A stretch of DNA of 64,000 nt, from positions 14,105,427 to 14,169,426 of the forward strand of contig NW_024881296.1 in assembly GCF_018691265.1 (NCBI RefSeq), written 5' to 3'. This DNA comes from Tyto alba. Its lineage: Eukaryota; Chordata; Aves; Strigiformes; Tytonidae. The notes under the pieces were generated by a model. That model saw only the letters and a list, made by a program, of their open reading frames with translations. It made no database searches and was not told the origin of the DNA. Of this stretch, positions 23,742-38,000 are shown piece after piece (the stretch's first letter is position 1; each line of letters begins with the position of its first letter). The translations under genes and the position numbers were made by a program.

Positions 23742-25810
23742 GGAAAAAGAAACCAACAGTTGGGAAATACAGTGAGTAGTATCTATGTAAAATAAGAAAT
23801 GACCAGTATTTTAGAATATCTTTCTACTTATACAGCAACCCATTAGATGAGTAATGCAGTATGCTGGTGAATGCTTTTAGAGATATCTGGAAGATTTCAT
23901 TCTGCCAAAGGGTTCAAGAGGAAAAAATTTGTTTTCAGAAAATGCCCTTTGGAGGTTTTACAGGTTGGAGCAAAGAGAAGCAAAGCAAATGGGCCAAAAA
24001 TCTGGAAAAGAGATTTTTCAGGTGAAACTTTGTTGTTTCTGACTGCAGTTGGTACAAACCATGTGCAAGATGCATTTCAAATGTCAAATACCAGGCTTTA
24101 GAAATGTGAGACAAACTTTTTTTCTTCTATACAGTGAAGATAGCGAAGTCTCTGTTTTCCCCTGTCAGCCATACATACCCAAATACCCTTGGTTATTGAA
24201 ATAATTGCCTGGAGGATACACCCACCCCAATATGGAAAAAACATATGCAGGGTTTTTTTCCCATTCTCTCCTTTTCTTTTCTTGTCTAACATATTATTTT
24301 ATCCTATTCCCCAATGAAAGCAATAGAAAGTTTTTCTTGTGTACTTCCCCTGTGGTCACTTGTGGGTGGGCATAAATTAAGTGATTATTGATGCTATACT
24401 ACTCTTTTGAGGGAAGGATTAAGCCAGACTGGAAACCCAAGAAAGGTCAAGAAAAGGAAAATGTAGCACCTGTACATTAACTGAAAGTGCACACTGACCT
24501 TCCACACGACATGTCAAACACCAACTGCACTGTACAAAAACAAACGCTTGTTCCTGAGCACCACTCAGCAAATGCTCAGGGTGGGATTTTTTAATTCCAG
24601 TTACTTTTCACTTTATTGTGCAATGCAATATTTACTCCCATGGCCTCACAGTCAGCTGTTTTCCTAGTCTGTAATTCAAGGTAAATCAATAAATAGTTGT
24701 TGGAGAGGAAAATCATCACAATCAAACAAGTGCTTTGTTTCAACATGTATATACAAGCAGTGGTTTTCAAGAGGAAGGGTGTGAAAAATAAAAGCAGATT
24801 AAACCCACAAATTAATCAAAATTTGGTCAGTAGGATTCAGCTTTCTGAGTTAAAGTGCTCCTTTACACTAAGCAAGATGCCTGCATCTGAACCACCTCAA
24901 ATCCCTACACAGACCCTGTGAACATTGGAGTCCATAATGATCTTTCTGGCCCCTGCCAAATTAATAAACCTAGTTTTATTGCCTCTGCATCTCAGTGTAG
25001 CTAGAAAGCCAGATCCCCTGCAGCGTCACCAGACTCCACAGGCACTCACACACGCAGCCCCCTGCGCTGGAAACCAGCCCTCTCCCTCTCTGTTCTCCCC
25101 ACCTTCCTCAACTTGGGAAGATGTTAAAGAAATCCTTTTTGTAGCTAAAACACAGCGTTCTGTCATTGTAGATTCTGTTCCCAGTGTATTAGTGACAGCT
25201 GTGTGACAAGCTACTTAGTATCCCCAGGCCTTACTTTGCAGTGCTTGCCACCTTTTACAGGGACCCCTTTGGAGGCCAGATCACTACCTCAGTAGTACTT
25301 CATACTAATTTTGAACTGTTATCAGTGGCACTTCAAGGCACTGAATAAAGGCTATTCAGGACCTAGTATATGGACACAATGATGTTTTGATCTCGTTCAG
25401 GTTCAAATGCTTACATGCAAAATGTCATGCTAACTTCAGTTCTTCCATGACTCAATTTCCTCACATGTTCAAATATAAAAGAAAAAAAAAGAAATATTAT
25501 TCAATGCCTATCTGTATATTTCATCAGGACATTATCCAGGGTGGATCTTACCCCTTTTCTAGACTTCCTCTTCTCCTTCCAAAACTATAAGCTTGCTGTA
25601 CTCTACCAAATTAGTACACAATTAGCTGGATAAATAGTGCCAGCCTTCTTATTTTCTACTTTTCAACGAGTTACTTTCAGATAGAGAAGAACATGGGAAT
25701 TTGCTTTAAATACAACCTATGATTTAAAACTGGAAAGGAATGCAAAAGCTCAAATTGACAGCTCAAATTGTTTCTTTTCTTGTTTGCAAAGGATGCATTG
25801 TTTCTCTACA

Positions 25811-25830
25811 TGTGTGTGTGTGTGTGTGTG
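25811..25830. repeat. (TG)10 microsatellite
   Basis: Ten TG units, followed by the imperfect extension TATGGGTATGTG. It may be length-polymorphic. Confidence 0.9.
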
Positions 25831-27540
25831 TATGGGTATGTGTTTTAAAACAAGTAATTAATTCTGCTTTTTAAGGAGAGAGGGAGGATATACTGTTTTC
25901 ACTTGTGGGGCTATCATGTACAACTTAATATCTGGTCTCAGGTGATCTCTGGAAGACCCTTGTGCCTAAACACTTTGCCCCTCTGACTATAAACAGGTTT
26001 CACTTCTGTGTTTGGCAGAGCTGGAAACAGATCTAATCCTTGACATCATTAAAATGCCTGTAGAACAAAACTTTAATACCCTATGGGACATTTCTATATG
26101 TATATTTTATAACGTGATTTCCATATACATCAGCCCATAAAACTAACTCCATAAAAGCATGCTTTGAAGGAGAACTGTATTCGTAGACACTAAATCAGCT
26201 GAACGTGATTTTATATGGCATGCAAAATAGATCTCTTTGTCAGAAAAGGGCTTGAGCTGCTTAGCTTAGATCCACGTTGGAACTGCCCAGAGGTGTTCAT
26301 ATTTCAGTTACTTGGCATGGTAACAAAACCAGGCAGTATTATTTGAAATGAAATTATGCCAATCCATGGCTGAGCAGCAGGGAAAGCAAAGCTGCCTTAT
26401 GATTCTCTGGGTGTCTGACAAGATGGGGTAAAAACCTCTCTTTAGCTCTGTAGAGGCTTCACTACCCTGAAAATACCTGACGACTGATTTTCAGAGAGCA
26501 GACTGAGTTGTCTTGATGAAGAATTAAGGTACCACATTCTCATTAGTAGCCTTACAAATGCCCTACCTAATTCATAGTTTTGACATGCACCTCCCTTAGC
26601 TTATGCTTGGCAGCCTCTGTAGGTGGTCACCCCGAGAGCTGAATGAAAGGGTAAACCCAGCAAAATAGGAATCGCTGTAATTCTTAGTGCATCGTGATGA
26701 AGATGGTGTTACAGTTGAGCCCCATATTAGTGCATGTGCATGTGAAGGATGCTTCCCTGCATAGCAGTGATTTCCTTCCCTTTCACCCATGCTCTTGAAT
26801 ATCTTGATTAACTCCCAGCACTATCTCTACCATTCATTTAATGAAGAATCTCCCCCCATATGCACCTGAAGTCTCTCCTGCATATTTTCACAATCATTGG
26901 CCAGTGATCTCCTTCATTCAAGGAGGCTTTTAAAGAGGTGGGAAACAGACTTTCCCCTCTGGCATCAACAAGGGCAGAGTCCAGCAAGAAGTCACTCCTG
27001 TTCTGTCAGCAGTTTGCAGAGTATCAGCAATGCAATTAACCTAATGTCATAAATGATAATGTGCAGAGCCCAGCCCTGTTCCACCCATATTTTGCTCCCA
27101 ATGAGGTGCCATAGCATTCATTGCTAAGCAGTTCACTGAACCTTCATTTAATCCCTAGCTGAGGCTTCATCGTATGTATTTTTCTTTCAGTCATATTCCT
27201 GGATTTGCAGAAGTTAATTATATGAACAAACACCAGTGATTGGGATAAGCATCATAATACAGCTAACATGTAGGCCTTCCTGATATGAAGCCTCCATTAC
27301 CATCTCATGTCATGACTGGGGCTTCCTTTCTAGTGGTCCATCAGGTAGCTCCCCTTTCCCAGTCCCCTTCAGATCACTTTTCTTAAGGGGATCTTTCTTC
27401 CTATGCAGACACCTCTGAAGAGGGAAACCAAGAGCCACAGTCCAGGTGTGGGTGTTGCACCCTGAGAGGAAGGCAATCCATGGCAGTGGTAAGGACTGTT
27501 TGGCAGCAGAGTGTCTTTGACCCTGTCCAAGGAGATCAAT

Positions 27541-27602
27541 CTTCCTCCTCCTTTCTCTTTCCCTCCCTCTCTCCCTTCCTCCCTTTCTCCCATCCCTCTC
27601 CC
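27541..27602. repeat. Polypyrimidine (CT-rich) tract
   Basis: About 60 bp of almost pure C/T with CCCT and CTTCC units. The opposite strand is polypurine and could form a triplex (H-DNA) or bind polypyrimidine-tract proteins if transcribed. Confidence 0.75.
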
Positions 27603-27740
27603 CTGAGGAGCATCTCCAAGTGTTCTTAGTGCTTTGCAGGATTTATTAGCTGGGGAAATTCAAGGCGATGTGCACACACTAAACGACTGCATCTTCTTCT
27701 CTAGTCTCAAATGATATAAAGGAGGCATGTCATCAGCACC

Positions 27741-27771
27741 TTTTTTTTTGGGGGGGGGGGGGGGGGAGGGG
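27741..27771. repeat. T9-G17 homopolymer block
   Basis: Nine T (27741-27749) run into 17 G (27750-27766), then A and four more G, followed by an A-rich stretch. The G run alone is long enough to form a G-quadruplex and is a likely sequencing/assembly slip point. Confidence 0.85.
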
Positions 27772-28308
27772 AATAAAAAAGAAAAAGAAAAGAATTTTCT
27801 GGATTGTTGTACCCTTTGAAAAACCCAAGAGGACCTATATCAGAGTCTATCCAAATGCATAGAGGTATTTCAGTCTCAAGTGCCTCACACAAACCTGAGC
27901 CTAGCTAAAAGAAATATGTGGAGACACCATTTAAAAGAAAAGTGAAACATAACTGACAAGGACATTTAAAAAGTGCTCCACAAATTTCCTTTTCAGCAAT
28001 AACTACAAGATGCTGAAGTGACAGTTCAGGAGGGAATGAGCATCTACAAAGCCTAGATGGAAAACTCATCATCCCCGTTTTTTACAAGCAAAGTTCAGAC
28101 ACGTTTTGGTTTTCATTTGGCAGCAATGAGAAGATGAGGTCACCGAGTAGACAAAAATAGTTATCAAGGCACTGGAGAATTTTCAAGTTAGATTGTGAAT
28201 AAATGCACCCACAACACTGATACGGGAAATCCCTATTTAATTTCTGTAGACAGCGCCCTTGTACCGAACATAACAAGCAAGTTCCATCATTCCCCCAGTG
28301 TTCATAAC

Positions 28309-28787
28309 CATAGAATCATAAAATCATAGAATCCCATGTTGGAAGGGACCTCAAGAATCATCTGGTCCAACCTTTCTTGGCAAAAGCATGATCTAGACAA
28401 GGCGGCCTAGCACCCTGTCCAGCTGAATCTTAAAAATGTCCAATGCTGGGGAATCCACCACTTCCCTGGGTAGATTATTCCAATGTCTGACTGTTCTCAT
28501 TGTGAAAAATTTCCATCTTGTGTCCAGTTGGAATCTCCCCAAGAGTAACTTGTGCCTATTACCCCTCAACTTTTCCATGTGACTTCTTGTAAAAAGGGAG
28601 CCTCCATCTTCTGTGTAGTCACCCTTTAAATACTGGAACATGTTGATAACATGTGTCCCCTAAGCCTTCCTTTCTCAAGGCTGAACAAACCCAATTCTCT
28701 CAGTTTTCCTTGTATGGCAAGCTTCTCAGTCCTTTGATCATCTTTGTGGCCCTCCTTTGGACCCTCTTCAGCATGTCCACATCTTCA
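28309..28787 (-). mobile_element. CR1 non-LTR retrotransposon, 5'-truncated 3' end
   Basis: This is the clearest feature in the window. On the minus strand it reads as the 3' end of a CR1 LINE. The terminal 8-bp repeats are present as CATAGAAT, CATAAAAT, CATAGAAT (28309-28332, plus-strand view), followed by the hallmark 'GGAAGGGACCTCAAG ... CATCTGGTCCAACC'. The minus-strand frame at 28641-28393 is the C-terminal end of ORF2 (reverse transcriptase C-terminal region), with the conserved HWNNLPREVVDSP motif. To the right (28642-28787) the reverse-transcriptase-side sequence continues, with at least two frame shifts and stops. The element is truncated at its 5' end near 28787, as is usual for CR1, so it is dead. 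CR1 is the dominant LINE of birds and other sauropsids, which supports the host assignment. The subfamily was not determined. Confidence 0.93.
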
Positions 28788-31638
28788 ACATTCATTTTCA
28801 CCACTGGAAGGGTTTTCCCTGTGCCTAAACAGGTGATTTTTTCACTGATGCAAGAAAAGCTCTATGGAAGATCCTCTATGGAAAGATCCTGAACACACAG
28901 CCCTTACAGGGAAGAACACATCTGCATTTCATCATTTCAAACAGAGCTATGAATATAACTGTTTTTTTCAGATGACTGGTTAGACATAAAGAAAAAGTCA
29001 TTCATTTTACCTCTTAGAAAAATTAAGATTAGGTACACTTCAGAACAAAGCACCATTTCAAAATGGAAAGTAGGACAATTTTGAGAACAGGCAAAAATAA
29101 GTATTTAGACTTAACTTTAAAAGTCTCCGTCTTCCTCCACTTCCCCTAAAATGACCATCATCATTTAACATGTTTTAATATCACACTGAATCTGTCCATT
29201 TTTCTGTTCAAAAAACTAAATTTATTTTTCTGGTTCTTGGTTTGCATTTGTAGGGTTTTTATGCCTAGACTAATTTTGACTAAGCTTTCTAAAATATTTT
29301 ATGCTTCCAATCCCATCTGAGAATACAGATATTTTTATCCTTGGTTTCAGAGTGAGAAAGAAAAGAAGACCACAAAGCCAGGGTTTAAAGCCAGCATCCC
29401 CGTCCTTTGTTCATTCCTTTAAGTAATATTTTCCTATTTGTAGCATGTGGCTCTCCCCTCTAACAGTGTATTATTCTGAATATATTAATCAGGAAGAAAA
29501 GTGACTTTTCAACTGTACATCTGGAACCTGAAAATGACCAGAGCAGCTGCCTGAACCCTCTACACCCTAAAACTGCTTAATGGTTCAGGCTTGCTATACA
29601 CTGAAAAAAGACAGACAACCTTGCAAAACAGACATAGTTTCCAACTGCATCTGTTTGCCTAGAAGAAAAAAATTATGAATTATTCTGTGTAATCACACTC
29701 CTGTATTACAGCTCATGTCAGTTTATATTATATGCAAATAACAAACCAATCTCAGTCCCACAAATTTTAAAGGAGAACAAAATCCTGTGAAGTATATATA
29801 ATGCTAGCTGAATGGAACCAAAATAACAATCCATCTAGCAAGGAGAAAACCACATTGTTCTAGGGAAAAGGGCTGTATTCAGCTTGATCTGAACAGGAAA
29901 AATATATCATTCATAATATGAAATAAAAGCAACACTATCCCCAGTGCAGAGAGGAAAACCACAGCTTTTAGACTAAATCTCAAAGGATAAAGGAGTTACT
30001 CAAAAAATCATGTGAATATGAGTCCTTGCTAACATTTTTCCACTTGTCATTCTACTATTTTTCACATTTTTAAATGCTTCTTTGGTTGTATCTTATATTG
30101 TACACTATATATCAGGGCTCCTTAAAACATCCTATGGCAAATCTTGGCAGAAAAGTTTGAGACAACACCACCTCCAGCTGTCTGCCCACCACTTCTGCTG
30201 CACATCCCACCCCAGCAGCAGACGCATCCTCACCAATCAGGTTTCCCTGCCTTGCTGGCTGTGTTGAGTATAACCGTCACATTACATGCACAATGCTGAG
30301 TGCTCTCAATTGTCACAAGCCAACTCACCCACTGAAAGACTGAGAAATGGATCAGGCTGAAAATTTTTCTCCTCAGATTGGTCTTTAGGTGGATTTGCTC
30401 TCCAGGTGGCCACACAAACAGTTGTGCTGCACATCCTCAGGGAATGGATGTGCAGAAGGGAGCAGCCAAGCTCTATGAGACAGGGAAACCATTTTTAATT
30501 ATCTCTTCAAAGCTCACATATTAAGTGGAAACACATCACACACAGCCTTTGCAAAGGTCTCTAAGACAAATTCACTGCACTTTAGGTGATACTGTAGTAA
30601 ACAAGGCTCAGACTGGAACAACAATGCATCCTAATGCTGACGCCTGCTCTAGTCCTCTCATCACTCTGAGCTAGTCTGTAAGCATAGGTCAGATCTTTCT
30701 GGAAGCCCATTCTGTTCCCTTCCCTACTGCATGTGGTTTCTCTTCTTCTTCTACCCTCTTCTGTATTTACCCTTAGTTATCTGTCCTTTTCCTTTTCTCT
30801 ATCAAAAATGGCTAGAGAAGCGTTTTCTATTATTGTCTCCCTTTGATGCCTCCACAAGCCTCAACAGGCATCTCTGGTGATGCTGATGTGAATTTAGAAA
30901 TAAAAATACTGTGAAGTATACTGTGAAAATACACCAAATATCCCCAAAATGACAACCAACATTTTCTTCTAGTCAAAATTATTTTCCTTTTTATTTTTCC
31001 TTGCAACCACTGAACTAGTCCCTTCTTTAGTTTTGGGCATTGCCTCCCACCAACTGCTCATCCTCTCTAGTGGTATCATGCTTGATCTTTCTTCTACAAC
31101 TTCCAGCCCTCTTCAGGTGCCAGGACATATTTAGCATCACCAAAGACAAGAGATTTCCAGTTTTTAACTGCAGTGTTAAACGGACATATCTTGTGATCAA
31201 TAATGCAGTGTTGTGTAAATATAATGTGTGCTGTGTATGCACAGCTTCACTCAGCAAGGTGGAGTAGGACATTAGCAGGAATTTGTGATTTTGTCCCCAC
31301 TGGTGGCTGCTCAAGAAAGAAAGATCAGCCCCAGTAATAGACATCCTCTTCCTTAGCCTAAAGGTCAGGAAAGACAGGCATCCTCTTTTCAGGAGTCACA
31401 CATTTTAACTTGTGATTCCCACATCCATAATTACAGTGTGTAAACCAACCCGTGTTACTGTTACCTACACCAGGACCCACTCACAAAGCTCATCTCCAAT
31501 TCAGTCTAGGGAGGTGAAAGTGTCAATGTCTAAGTGTAAATTGCAAGAAGTTGCTGTATGCCTTCCTGTATCGAAATAGGAACAAAAATTATTTTGAAAA
31601 TTTTACCCAGAGGGATTTTCTAAGCTTGTCTTACATGT

Positions 31639-31681
<43 letters not shown>

Positions 31682-34600
31682 CACACACACACACTCTCAC
31701 ATAGATTTTTTTTTCTTCCCTCACATATTTTCTCCTTACTAGAGTAAATAGTTTGTAGATGGAAAAATGTAGGTTTGCAAGCTTTCCAAGATAACAACAT
31801 TGTTTTGGTATTAGACCCTATTTCCTTGCCTCCTGCTACTGCCATTTCAAAAGTTATCATTAAAATAAGGTGCTTTAAAAACAGTCAAGAGTCTTTTCTC
31901 CATAACCACTGTTGTTTTCAAAGGAAGGGAAAAACTGAAGGTTTAATAGCTTAAATACAACTCCCTGTATAAGATCCAAGTAGAACAAAAATAAATGTCT
32001 TAAAAAACAGACCACCATCATTTCTGAAAGAAAGCATCCAGTTTTGTAAGTAGTTAAACAGTGCTGATCTTCCTTGAAGGTCCAAGGAAGAAGAGGTCAT
32101 TCTTCTGTGAAGCTTAAGACCTTGCAACATTACATCTTCAGCTAGTCAAAAAGGAGAAGTCATCCAAAACCATGACCATTCTTGGCAATCAACAGCCTAT
32201 GAGAGTGCCAAAAACATGAAATCCAACATCTTATTGGAAGAACTTTTGCTTCCTCCCCTGTTTTGACATTTCTTCACCCACCAAGCTTTCATCCCTTCAG
32301 CTTGAAGTCACGTGTCAGTAGTATTTTTAATGGCTGTGTGGAGCAGTGGTTCAGTACAGGAGTAAGAGGTGTCAGCAAGTTAGGAGAAGTCTAGTAGGAA
32401 CACATGCAAGACTTTGTTCTGTAATTTAGCTGGGGTTTCACACAACAAACTTCTAATAAGCCCTGAGCAAGATGTATTGATGTTGTCTGACAAGGACATG
32501 GTCTTTTGTTTCTTGGAAAAGGAAAAAAAAGCCACAGACAGGCCTAAGCTCTTTAACTGGGATTTCTTACTTTCCTGGTCCTTTACGAGGCTTGCTTTTG
32601 CAATCAAACAATCAAGTCTCAGCAGACAACAGAAAGGTTTTTGGTTTTCCACTGAATTTAAGTTTTTTGTGAACTCCAAACAACTCAGCAAAAATCAAGG
32701 TTTTACAGGATTTTCCACCTTCAAAATGCTGGTGGAGGCTTTCCTTCCAGCTTCAGTGCTACCACTGCAGTAATTAAGCTGACTGAGGATGTTCATATGC
32801 TGTGCTATAAAGGGAGAGCTGGCACCCACACTCTGTTTATGTTAAATTGATGTTTGATTTACTATTAATAGTCCTTTGAAAAGAAATGAAATGACAAATC
32901 CTGTATATTGGTCTCAGAGTTGCACGTTTCTCATACAATGTGCTGCAATATTTGTATAACACACAGAAAAGACAGACACAAGTCTATATCTGTATCCCAT
33001 AGTCTGCTCCAGTCAGTATGAGAGTTCATTAACTTGATCGAAAGCAGAAGTGCCTTTTCTCCCCAACCCATTAGAGGGATACAGATTTGAACTGGCAGAG
33101 AATCCACTCTGTACCTGCTCAAACAACCCTCTAAATCACATCCTCATCAGTAGCTCTAAGCTGCAGAGTCAGACTGCGGCTTCTATAAAATCAGTTTGTT
33201 TTTCAGAAGTTGCTAAATTCATCCTTCAGCCTCTTAGATGCCTTTGCGATGGGAGGCACTCAGACAGCTTTTGCTGCAATGCTACCCAGACATGCCTGCC
33301 AAGGGGTCTCGCCCCCTGCAATGGGCACGGCTGGAGTGAACAGCTAAGCCTGCTGAAACCTGACATGAATCGTGCCTAATCAATCCCTTAGAAAATCCCA
33401 GAGATGCTCCTTAGACCTTACTAGCCAGTTCCTATAAAACATGAAAAAAGTAATTTGAATGGAGGCAATGGTCAGGTTAGATAAACACATCAAGAGAAAG
33501 TCCTCCACAGGCAGAGAGCTTGCTGCTTTTTGGCTTTCCACACTCCAATTCATATTCTATGGTATTCAAAGAGTAGATGCTAAAACAAGCTAAAACAGCA
33601 TCTGGCTAAAATACATCTCCCAAGCTGCCTGTGGGTCTCTGGTATATCAGGCATCCTTTACTGTGTCTGCCTGTCCGACCCACCAGCCCATGCTGGGACC
33701 AGCTGCTGGGGTGACCGGGCTGTGCAGCGCAGCAGCAACCCATCCCCTGCACATTGCTGGCATGTAGCGTGGACCGCACGGCGGCCGGGGAAGCCTTGCA
33801 AGGGGGATGGAGCCACTGAAGCACCAGGGAGCTGCTGTGTCTCTCAAAAATTGCACATGGGCTCTGTGAGGCAGAGGATGAAAAGCAGGGACTGCCAGTT
33901 ACTGGGCTGTGAAGAGACCTGCCAACCAGCTAAGGACGGAACGGATGGTACCTGGCCCTCTGCAGGGACAGAGGACCAGCTGGCAAAGGCAAGAGTGGAG
34001 ATGGTTCTGTTTTTCCATGGCTAGCCAAGGGAGTATAACTTTCCTGTGGGGTCTTTTATTTTTCATGGGCCCACCACTAAAAGGTGCTGCATGTGTGCAC
34101 AGCAGCACACGAGCCAACTCTCTGGAAAATCACCACAGAACATAAACAGCACTGTATATCACAGCAGCTACAACTGCAGTAGCAAACTGAAATGGTCCAG
34201 GGCATGGATCCAATGACTGGCACCTGAGTGACTGCACTGTTTAGCTGTTGGTGTGTTTATTGGCACAGTTTTGGCCTGTGCCAACTTTCCCAGGCAATGC
34301 CAGGGAAATGTAGCATGTTTTGGTGCTGGGGATTTTTCACAATAGGCAGTATTGATGAGGTTACTTCATTTAGGGAGGAAGACAGCTCACCTATATGATT
34401 GCAAGCTGTGACACTTGCTGTCAGGGATGGAGAAGGAGCCTTGGTCTGGTTTATTTGTTGGTAGATATACAGCCACTGAGACCAGAACTGGCCTGCTACT
34501 GTGCAAAACTTTGTAATTATTGTTATAACTATTTTTAATAATAAGCCATAACTATGCTACTAAGACAAGCAAATAAACTAAAATGTGTGCTTGGAAATTT

Positions 34601-34750
34601 ATTCAAGTGAAAGAATGTCAGATATATTTGATTCTGCATAATATATCTGTATTAGTTTTTATGCTAAAAATACCTGCCAAATGCTAAATCGAGTAGTTTA
34701 TAAAACCTGTGCTTCTCAGGCTTTACACATTTTATTTTCTTGCCTGTCAG
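28788..34750. other. Non-coding stretch with CA microsatellite
   Basis: No gene is recognised. Apart from the CA repeat at 31644-31694 there is a modest GC-rich, CpG-containing zone at about 33.69-33.80 kb with overlapping short frames on both strands. It is too small to call an island. Confidence 0.55.
31644..31694. repeat. (CA)n microsatellite
   Basis: CA18 at 31644-31679 is interrupted by TG and continues as CACACACACACAC to 31694. On the minus strand this gives a spurious Cys-Val repeat in translation, which is not a protein. Confidence 0.95.
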
Positions 34751-35022
34751 GCTCTCAAAGGTTGGCTGTTCCCGATCTAGGGCAAGCAACATTTAACATC
34801 ACAGAAATCAGCAATGATCAAAGCTACCTCAGCTGAAAGTTCATTTTTTGCCTATGATACTGAGTATTATTTGCCTTGGTGTGCACCAGCTGTGTATGAA
34901 CTTTTCCTGCAAAGGGATGAGTCTTCAGTGAGACACAGGGCACCGAAAAAGCTAACCATGTTTGTTGTTTACAATACCTGCTCTGAGAAGTGGTTCTCCT
35001 GCCAGCAGAAATGCTGCCAGAG
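34751..35022 (+). other. Candidate 272-bp exon
   Basis: The segment starts after a strong acceptor (TTTTATTTTCTTGCCTGTCAG ending at 34750) and ends at a strong donor CCAGAG|GTAAGA (35022/35023). One frame has a TAG at 34778-34780 and is then open to the donor, with an ATG at 34814 giving about 70 codons. That peptide ends in a Cys-rich stretch (CSEKWFSCQQKCC) and matches no family I recognise. If real it would be an exon holding a start codon after a short 5' UTR, or a lncRNA exon. Good splice-site pairs at this distance also occur by chance. Confidence 0.22.
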
Positions 35023-38000
35023 GTAAGAAAAGTTCCTTAAAATGTCAGAGTTATCATTATTCTCACATCATCAAAGATCTCATTGAGACAAATCACAGTG
35101 ATGTTCACCCCTTCCCGAGGATCCTGCCCGTCAGGAGGCTCAATTCCTTTATATCACAAACCACAGGCCCCTTTCCCATGGCAGGGTGCAAGGCAGCCTC
35201 TGCTTCACATGACAGGTAATGTGCCTCCATTCTGCAAGCCATGGGGATGTAATGGGAGGAAGCAGATATCCAGAGATAGCATTTTTCTTTCCTTTTCAGT
35301 TTGCTTCCTATGAGGAGTTTCTTATGGGTATCTACAGAGTTTTAATCCCTCTTTAAAACCTCATATTGCTGTGATGCTTACAAAAACCAACCTGCAACAC
35401 GGTCAATGTGAAAGTTCAGTCAGTTGAGACGAGTGCTCATCAAGTCGCTGTAACTCCACCAGACACACTGTTCTTCCAACAGCCTCCCTAAGGACATGTT
35501 CCTCAGTGCCTGAAATTAGGTTTTCAGAGGAGTCTTCAGAAGAAAGGCCCCCTTCTCTCCATCAGCGGAGAGAGAGTCTAGCGAAATGGATATCCCTGGG
35601 TTAGGGTCACTCTTAGGGAGCTTTCCCTTCTTTCCCCTCTCTCCACCCCATTTCCACAGTAAATGTTTGAGTTCCTCAGCTGGCTTTCAGTAGAAATCCA
35701 CAGGAAGGGCAGGCAAGGCGGATCAGCTTTGCATACAGCAGGAGGTGCTACTGCAATCATCAAGAGTTAGCACATGGGTTTCAGCCCCAGGACAGAAAGA
35801 CAAGGATGTTACACCACACACTCAAGTTTCAATTCGGAGTCAGGGAAAAGACTCCAAGAAGCAAGGCTCCGTTACGGGTATCATGCTGCTGCTGCCTTCA
35901 GATCAACCACTCCAGATTTACACCCATGCTGCCCTTTGCATCCCTCTTCCAAAGGAAGCATTGCAGCCTTGGATTAACAATTCCCATTAAGAGAAAGAAA
36001 AGAGTGATATTAACAGATCACAATCGCCTGCAAATCATTTGGAAAAGAAGAACTCTTTATCAACTTATGTAAAATCATGAAATAAAATCAATATGTTATT
36101 TATTCTCTGCAATGATAAGCAACTCATGTATTGGTTTGGGATATTCTGTGATAATGGAAGATGATTTTCTCATTTTTACTGACAGCATTAGAACCCAGGT
36201 AGCCTTTTCATTGACTGGTTCATTTTCATTTATCCCAAACAGCCAAATGACAATTGAAAACAATGTAGCACAGCAGTGACATAATAGCATAACTCTGAAG
36301 GCAGATTTTACAGATGTAAACACCAATAAAAGTAATTTAGGTTTTATTCTTTCAAGCAGTGTACAAACTTGGCTCCATCAGCCATTTCCAAAGGCAAGTT
36401 CCTGGGGCTTGTGGTGGATATCATAACTGTAAGTTTAGCAAACGTGTGCATGGAAATCTGATGGGTTATTTATAAAGGTCTCCGATGTAAATATTGATGA
36501 GCCAACTGTTCAGCTAAGTTACTCAGCATAAATATACTCTACATGTGAACCAGAAACCTGAAAAGCTTAGCCAACAATGAAACTCTGAATAAGAAAAGAC
36601 ACCCTTTGCAGCTTGTAGGCCTGTAGCTGTAGTTCCCCAATGGGAGCGGTATCAAAATGTCAAGACATCTAATCTTAATGTTCAGTTATTTGTTTCCTAC
36701 GAGTATTTCCTGAAACCCATCTGTCCTTAGGTTCGTCTTTTAGGTCCAACTGCAAGTGGACCACAATCCATATGTTTGTACCTTTGCATCCCATCCACAG
36801 AAATCATAGAACCAGGTCAGAGATAGGTAGTGTACATGGTACGAAGGTCTCTTATTATAGTCCTATAGCTTACCTCACTGCCATATGAAGGAATAGAGAA
36901 AGAAAAAAAGGGAGTTTGTGGCCTAAGAAGGAAGGTCATGAGCTAAAACTTTCTTCCTACAATGTATAACTGCAACAGGACCTTAAGAAAATTAATTCAA
37001 AACCTGTAAGTGTTACATCTGCTCCACATGCATCTAAGAGACCATTATGGTTTGCCTTTATATCTCAGAGACAGAGAAACCTGAAAGCAGTAAGAAGTTG
37101 AATCTTGTCACTGGGAATTTTCTCCATCCATATATGTGATTAGTCCAAAAGGAGCAGAAAGTCTTCAACTTAAAGGCAGACTGGATCTGAAGCTCCAAGT
37201 TCATGCTGACTGAAAAGGGAGGCTCTTCAGGCTGTGCTTCACCATAGCTGGTAGCATACTACTTGAAATTCTATCAACTTAAAGTGAAGATGATGGAGTT
37301 GTATTAGTAGTCTCAAGAGGGGAAGAGCTGAGATGTGGTATCAGATAATTCAGGGAGAGATTTTTGTTTAAAACCTAACTACAACTAGTGGTATGGGAGA
37401 TGGGGGAAATGGAGCTGTGAAAATTTGCTGATTCTCCAAAACCATTATGTTCTGCAGAGACAGCTGGGTTTTGAACAAGTTTTGGCAAAATCCAACTATG
37501 TATGGGTTCAGTGGAAATGTGTCTTTTGTTCAAGTTATCTCACCTGGCTCCTAGCCAGACCATCTCTTTTACTGTCTTGAAGTCAGAGAGCCCAGCATCT
37601 GATATAACCTCCAATCCACACTTATTTCCTTTCTGAAGCAAAATTCTTTTCTTCTTCTTCTTTTGCCCTTCTTTTTAATTTGTTTTTTCCCTCAGTAGAA
37701 ATAGTACTCTAGGACTTACACCAGATAAGCTCATAATGGTATGTCTCCTGCCTTGTTTTGCAGAAGCAAAACATTTCTGTAGAAATGTAGAAGCAAGACA
37801 ACAATTCCTTGTTTCTCTGACAGTGCCACTAACTTTGCACAGTTTTCTCATCACTGTGTTGCAGCAAGGGGAAGTGTTTTGATGAAGAAATGGGCATCTT
37901 GCCCTAGTTTCATAATGGCTTGTTGTTAGGACCTAACAAGAACTACCTGAATGCCTCAAGTACTTTTCCTTTCTCTTTCCTCAGTTCTTTCTCTCACCAT

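Larger units (their letters stand above)
23742..28308. other. Non-coding stretch with simple repeats
   Basis: No gene is recognised. It contains the (TG)10, polypyrimidine and T/G homopolymer tracts listed separately. Frames are short and unrelated. Confidence 0.6.

Noticed and set aside
28653..28892. Plus-strand frame over the CR1 copy
   Set aside because: It is antisense to the retrotransposon and explained by it.
31603..31860. Minus-strand frame with Cys-Val repeats
   Set aside because: It is a translation of the CA microsatellite.
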